64,000 bases of DNA from Panagrolaimus kolymaensis (Eukaryota; Nematoda; Chromadorea; Rhabditida; Panagrolaimidae), in assembly GCA_028622995.1 (NCBI GenBank), contig JAJQJQ010000002.1, positions 3,038,001 through 3,102,000 of the forward strand, given 5' to 3'. Below, one piece after another: positions 60,851 to 64,000 of this stretch. Made by a program: the position numbers and the translations under genes. Numbering within the stretch: the first letter of the stretch is position 1; each line of letters starts with the position of its first letter. Under the pieces are notes generated by a model. The model saw only the letters and a program-made list of their open reading frames with translations, was not told the DNA's origin and made no database searches.

Positions 60851-61763
60851 CTAAAAAGCATAAAAAAGTAGAAAGTTTTATTATCTAATATTTTTTATAA
60901 AATCACATTTATTCTTTTGACAAATAAACAATGAAAAAAATAATTCTTCCCCCTTTGTCATTTACCATTTTTTAACGAAACAAAGTATCACTATTTTCAA
61001 GTGGCTCTAACTCCATTTTAAATTTGTCAAACATTTAAACTGTTATCAAATTCGGTTTCTACGACCCAAATTACGTCTAGAAATGATGAGTTCAAAAATA
61101 AATTTTTGATTTTTAGAATTTTTATTATTTTTTTATCTATCGTGTGCTACTATTAAACTCCTAAAATTCAGGAAAAATAATTCTGTCAAGGAATATTTTT
61201 TTTTCTCGATTTGTAAAATCATAAAATAATTTTTTCTACGTTTTTGGATAGATTTTGGAATTTTTACATGTATTTATGATATACTTGTCCATATACCTCA
61301 TATTGGTGTACTATATTCGTGCTGGAGGGAGGTATACGTATTGCTTTAAAATTTTTTGTTTTTTTCGGTACAAAAATGCAAAAATACATGGAGAATTTTA
61401 TTCCGTTGAGAAAACTCCCCAAATCGAACTTTACGACATACTTTTCCTTTCGACACTATAATTCATAACCTTTGATAGCGGCATAGTGCTATTTTTATAC
61501 GGATATCGAAGGTTGGTATCAATTACAATGTTGTTCAGCACATTTTTACGAATCGAATGGTATATAGAACTTTAATGAATAAAACAAAATATAAAATTTT
61601 AGAATTATGCTTTTTAGGTTACTGTATCTCCAGAATGAGTATATCTAATGGCAAAACGGCCTCTATTTTCGTGATTTTCATAGTAAGAAACTCCTAGGAT
61701 CGAGTTTTTAGTCCAGAAAAAGCAAAAAAAAAATTTTGCTGTTCCGGCTGAAGCTCGATTTTT
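60851..61763 (-). repeat. Right arm of long inverted repeat
   Basis: Reverse complement of 58054-58971, nearly identical. The outer end reads AAGCTCGATTTTTA, then loses similarity. Confidence 0.88.
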
Positions 61764-62729
61764 AAAAAAAATGAGTTATAAGCACAACAAAAAAACTTGC
61801 TGTCAAAATGTAAATGTCCTAAAATCGAAAATAAGTTGAGTGACGTTGGCTAGTTTGGAAAAGGCAAAGCAATAATGTGCAAAGATGAAACTTAGACATT
61901 ATCAAAAAAACAATCTTTGAATATTTTTTTATATCCTTCGTTTTTTGTTTTGTTTTTAGATTACTAAAATAGTTGCTTGCTTTCAAAAAATTTGCTTTGA
62001 AATAAAAACAATTTTAATCAACAGGAAATAAATTCTGGACTTTTCGGAAGTTGCTATTTTTACCAAAAAATATTTTAAGTTTTGATTTCAAGGTGAATAA
62101 TACCATAAATAATAATATGAAAAAGAGATTTATGGTACAATAGAATAATATTAACGTTCTTGAAGGCAACCTTTAACAAAGTTTTATCAATGTCATAACC
62201 ACCGTATGTAAATGTTTTTGATAATAGTTTTAAATATTTTTTAACTAAATTAAAAGACCCTTTTTTTTACAAATAAGAAACATTATTTCAAGTTCCCCAC
62301 CTTTTCTCTCCCTTTCTTTCTAAAGCACTTTGCTCCGCCTCTTAAAAAAAGTTCTTCTCTGAAAGTTAAGAAGAAGAAAAATGTCAAAAAAAAAACTACA
62401 ACGACATTTGGTACGATTCTGGAGTCCTCCAGTTTTATGCATGTTATGTAGTAATGTCCTTCTTTTTTTCTTCTAACAACAATTTATTCGCATCCGTAGT
62501 GGGGTGCTTGCCTTTTCTTTTAACACATTTACATCATACTTTTTTATTCTTTTTTTCTTCATTTTCTTGACTTCCTCGGTAAAATCTTATTCCTCTTTAG
62601 TTTTTTATTTATTTATTTTTCAGGCATTTTGTGCTTTATTCACATGTTTTTATTAAAGATAAAAACCTGAAGTCTTCCATGAAGCTATTACAGATTTGAT
62701 ATTTTAAATTTAAATTTTTATTAAAAAAT
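61764..62729. other. Intergenic region upstream of the Cys-loop receptor gene
   Basis: About 1 kb, A/T-rich, no open frame worth reporting. Pyrimidine-rich tracts (62290-62345, 62510-62640) precede the receptor start and probably belong to its promoter or 5' UTR. Confidence 0.45.
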
Positions 62730-63562
62730 ATGAAATATTTTATTGGATTTTATATTTTAATTATTATTTTTCCATTTATTATTTTAGGTCATTTTGTTGA
62801 TGAAAATGAATATGATTTGGTAATTCGATTTTTTCTTACCGTAAAAAATATGAGGAAGAAAGAAATATTTTTTTTAAGCTTATGAATAGAATTCGTGAGA
62901 AGCGATCAACGGATGGTCGAACTTCGAGATCAAAATCTTCGAAACATTACAAACCCGAATATGGATCAAAAAAGGATAAAGTTGAAGTGGTATCACCAAA
63001 AACACCTTCCTTGGAAGATTTATGTACTCAGGATAATGACACGTTGGCTAAAGTAAGCATTTTAACTTTCTTTGAAGTACATATGAAACAAGATTCATGA
63101 TGAATCGAGATTTTATTCATGTCAGCCATACTTTAGAAATATTTTTCGTCATTTTGAATGGTTTTAAAAATAGCTTCAAACTTTGTGAAATTTTATTCGG
63201 CAATTTTTTGCTTATGACAATTTTTAATGTTTGACTTTCAACTTTATTTAAACTTTCTTGCTCCGATAAAAAAAACTCGCGACAAAAAAACATCATAAGC
63301 TAAATAATTTAATTTCCTTTTTTGAAGTAGTAAAAAATCTGTTAAAATAAAACACTACTATGTTTTTTAGGGAGTTTTGGAAAATTTAATGGAAAGTTAT
63401 GACCGACGATCAGTACCTAATGCTGCGGGTGTGGATGTTAAAGTTGATTTAATCATTCAAGGAATGTCATCCATAAATGAAAATAGCGCCTCTTTTACTG
63501 CGGATGTTTTATTTTCACAAATTTGGATTGATCCAGGAATGTCATTTGATAATATGACACGG
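62730..63562 (+). CDS. Cys-loop ligand-gated ion channel subunit (5' part; continues past the right edge)
   Basis: Pentameric ligand-gated channel subunit, probably of the anion-selective GABA/glycine-like group. Exon 1 starts at 62730 with a signal peptide (MKYFIGFYILIIIFPFIILG). Exon 2 (about 62879-63050) encodes a basic linker with an RxKR-type site (RIREKRSTDG) and SKSSKHYKPEYGSKKDK. Exon 3 (63371-63562) begins the extracellular ligand-binding domain: NLMESYDRRSVPNAAGVDVK and VDLIIQGMSSINENSASFTA, then DVLFSQIWIDPGMSF. These correspond to beta-strands 1-2 and loop D (the W of QIW). The Cys-loop and all transmembrane segments lie outside the window, so ligand and ion selectivity cannot be stated. 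Intron 2 is over 300 bp, longer than typical here. Confidence 0.85.
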
Positions 63563-64000
63563 TAATAAGTCTTCTTTTTTTCTTCTTTGTAATAATAGCT
63601 TGAATTTTACGATAGAATTTTAAAGTTCATTTATTGACGTGGTTGTTTTTTTAAATTTATTTTTTCACACTTTTCACAAATCTATTTTTTATCTTGCAAA
63701 AAAGCGAAGAAAATAAAAGGAATTAAGGCTTAAGGTTGTAGCTTCAGGCGCTTGAGGAATTTCAGCAAGATATTTGCATTTGAAGTGGGATTTTGATTGA
63801 CTTAACTTAACTTAACTTTCTTTCTTTCAGTGAGCAAACACGAGGTTAAAGTTAAGTGCCTTGCCTTGTTTGCCCCGTTAACAAAAAAAAGTCATGAAAG
63901 AGCAAAACTCAAAGAGATAGTAAGGAAAAAGAAATTTGCAAGTAAGTAAAGGATGCGCGGGAGAGTGTAAAAAAAGTATGTGGATAAATGCGGAAATCAA
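63563..64000. other. Intron of the Cys-loop receptor gene
   Basis: Begins with the donor CG/GTAATA at 63563. It contains four near-tandem CTTAA units (about 63799-63818) and no further exon before the window ends. Confidence 0.6.

Larger units (their letters stand above)
58054..61763. mobile_element. Putative transposon-like element with long (about 0.9 kb) near-identical inverted arms
   Basis: The sequence 58054-58971 reappears in reverse complement at about 60851-61763, essentially base for base over some 880 bp; for example the 68-codon open frame at 58362-58568 (minus) and the one at 61255-61461 (plus) encode the same peptide. Only near the outer ends (around 58060-58100 versus 61725-61760) do a small indel and a few substitutions appear. 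The 1.9 kb between the arms contains an unrecognised spliced gene. Such architecture fits a foldback/TIR element or a recent inverted duplication. No transposase motif (DDE, RVE, reverse transcriptase) is visible, so it would be non-autonomous. Target-site duplications could not be defined. Confidence 0.7.

Noticed and set aside
63799..63818. Short CTTAA tandem repeat considered as a telomere-like or regulatory array
   Set aside because: Only about four units, not the nematode telomere repeat, and inside a receptor intron.

Overview
The window is AT-rich nuclear DNA of a nematode. Almost every recognisable gene has a clear nematode or metazoan counterpart (LEV-9, RME-6, RPN-1, CUL-3, RAB-14, paxillin, condensin D2, a Cys-loop receptor). 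Genes are broken by many 40-60 bp GT-AG introns whose acceptors mostly read TTTTAG or TTTTCAG. Several same-strand genes lie 10-200 bp apart with an AG acceptor just before the downstream ATG, as expected of trans-spliced nematode operons. It is not Caenorhabditis-like in composition; I cannot fix the genus from sequence alone.

Layout. 1-3.4 kb (minus): condensin subunit, taspase-1 and a glutaredoxin-like gene whose stop overlaps the taspase start. 4-8.9 kb (plus): a large secreted WAP/CCP protein of the LEV-9 type. 9.7-13.5 kb (plus): paxillin, two tandem cytochrome b5 genes and HSD17B8. 13.5-15.5 kb (minus): KIN17-PIN4 pair. 15.7-19.7 kb (plus): cluster of mitoguardin, SGT1, SURF6 and a lysine-rich protein. 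20.5-21.5 kb (minus): NEK-like kinase. 22.3-25.3 kb (plus): RPN1. 25.4-26.8 kb (minus): a glycoside hydrolase family 71 gene, a family otherwise typical of fungi. 27.4-28.4 kb (plus): enoyl-CoA hydratase family. 28.5-33.8 kb (minus): cullin-3 and a very tightly packed pair of unrecognised genes. 34.4-36.9 kb (plus): SERP1/RAMP4 and RAB-14. 37.5-54.1 kb (minus): RME-6, an MBOAT acyltransferase and a long MTCL/SOGA-like coiled-coil protein. 54-64 kb is gene-poor: a lineage-specific coiled-coil gene with internal repeats, a roughly 3.7 kb element with near-identical inverted arms of about 0.9 kb enclosing an unrecognised spliced gene, and the 5' end of a Cys-loop ligand-gated channel running off the right edge.

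Themes. The window mixes housekeeping functions (proteasome, cullin ligase, chaperone co-factor, rRNA processing, endosomal GTPase control) with neuromuscular genes (LEV-9-like receptor-clustering scaffold, pLGIC). The most notable items are the GH71 gene (candidate transfer from fungi), the extended LEV-9 with a furin-type site exactly after the eighth CCP, the long inverted-repeat element, and the repeat-built novel gene at 56.8-57.7 kb. All exon joins were made by eye from splice signals and reading phase; none is confirmed by transcripts.
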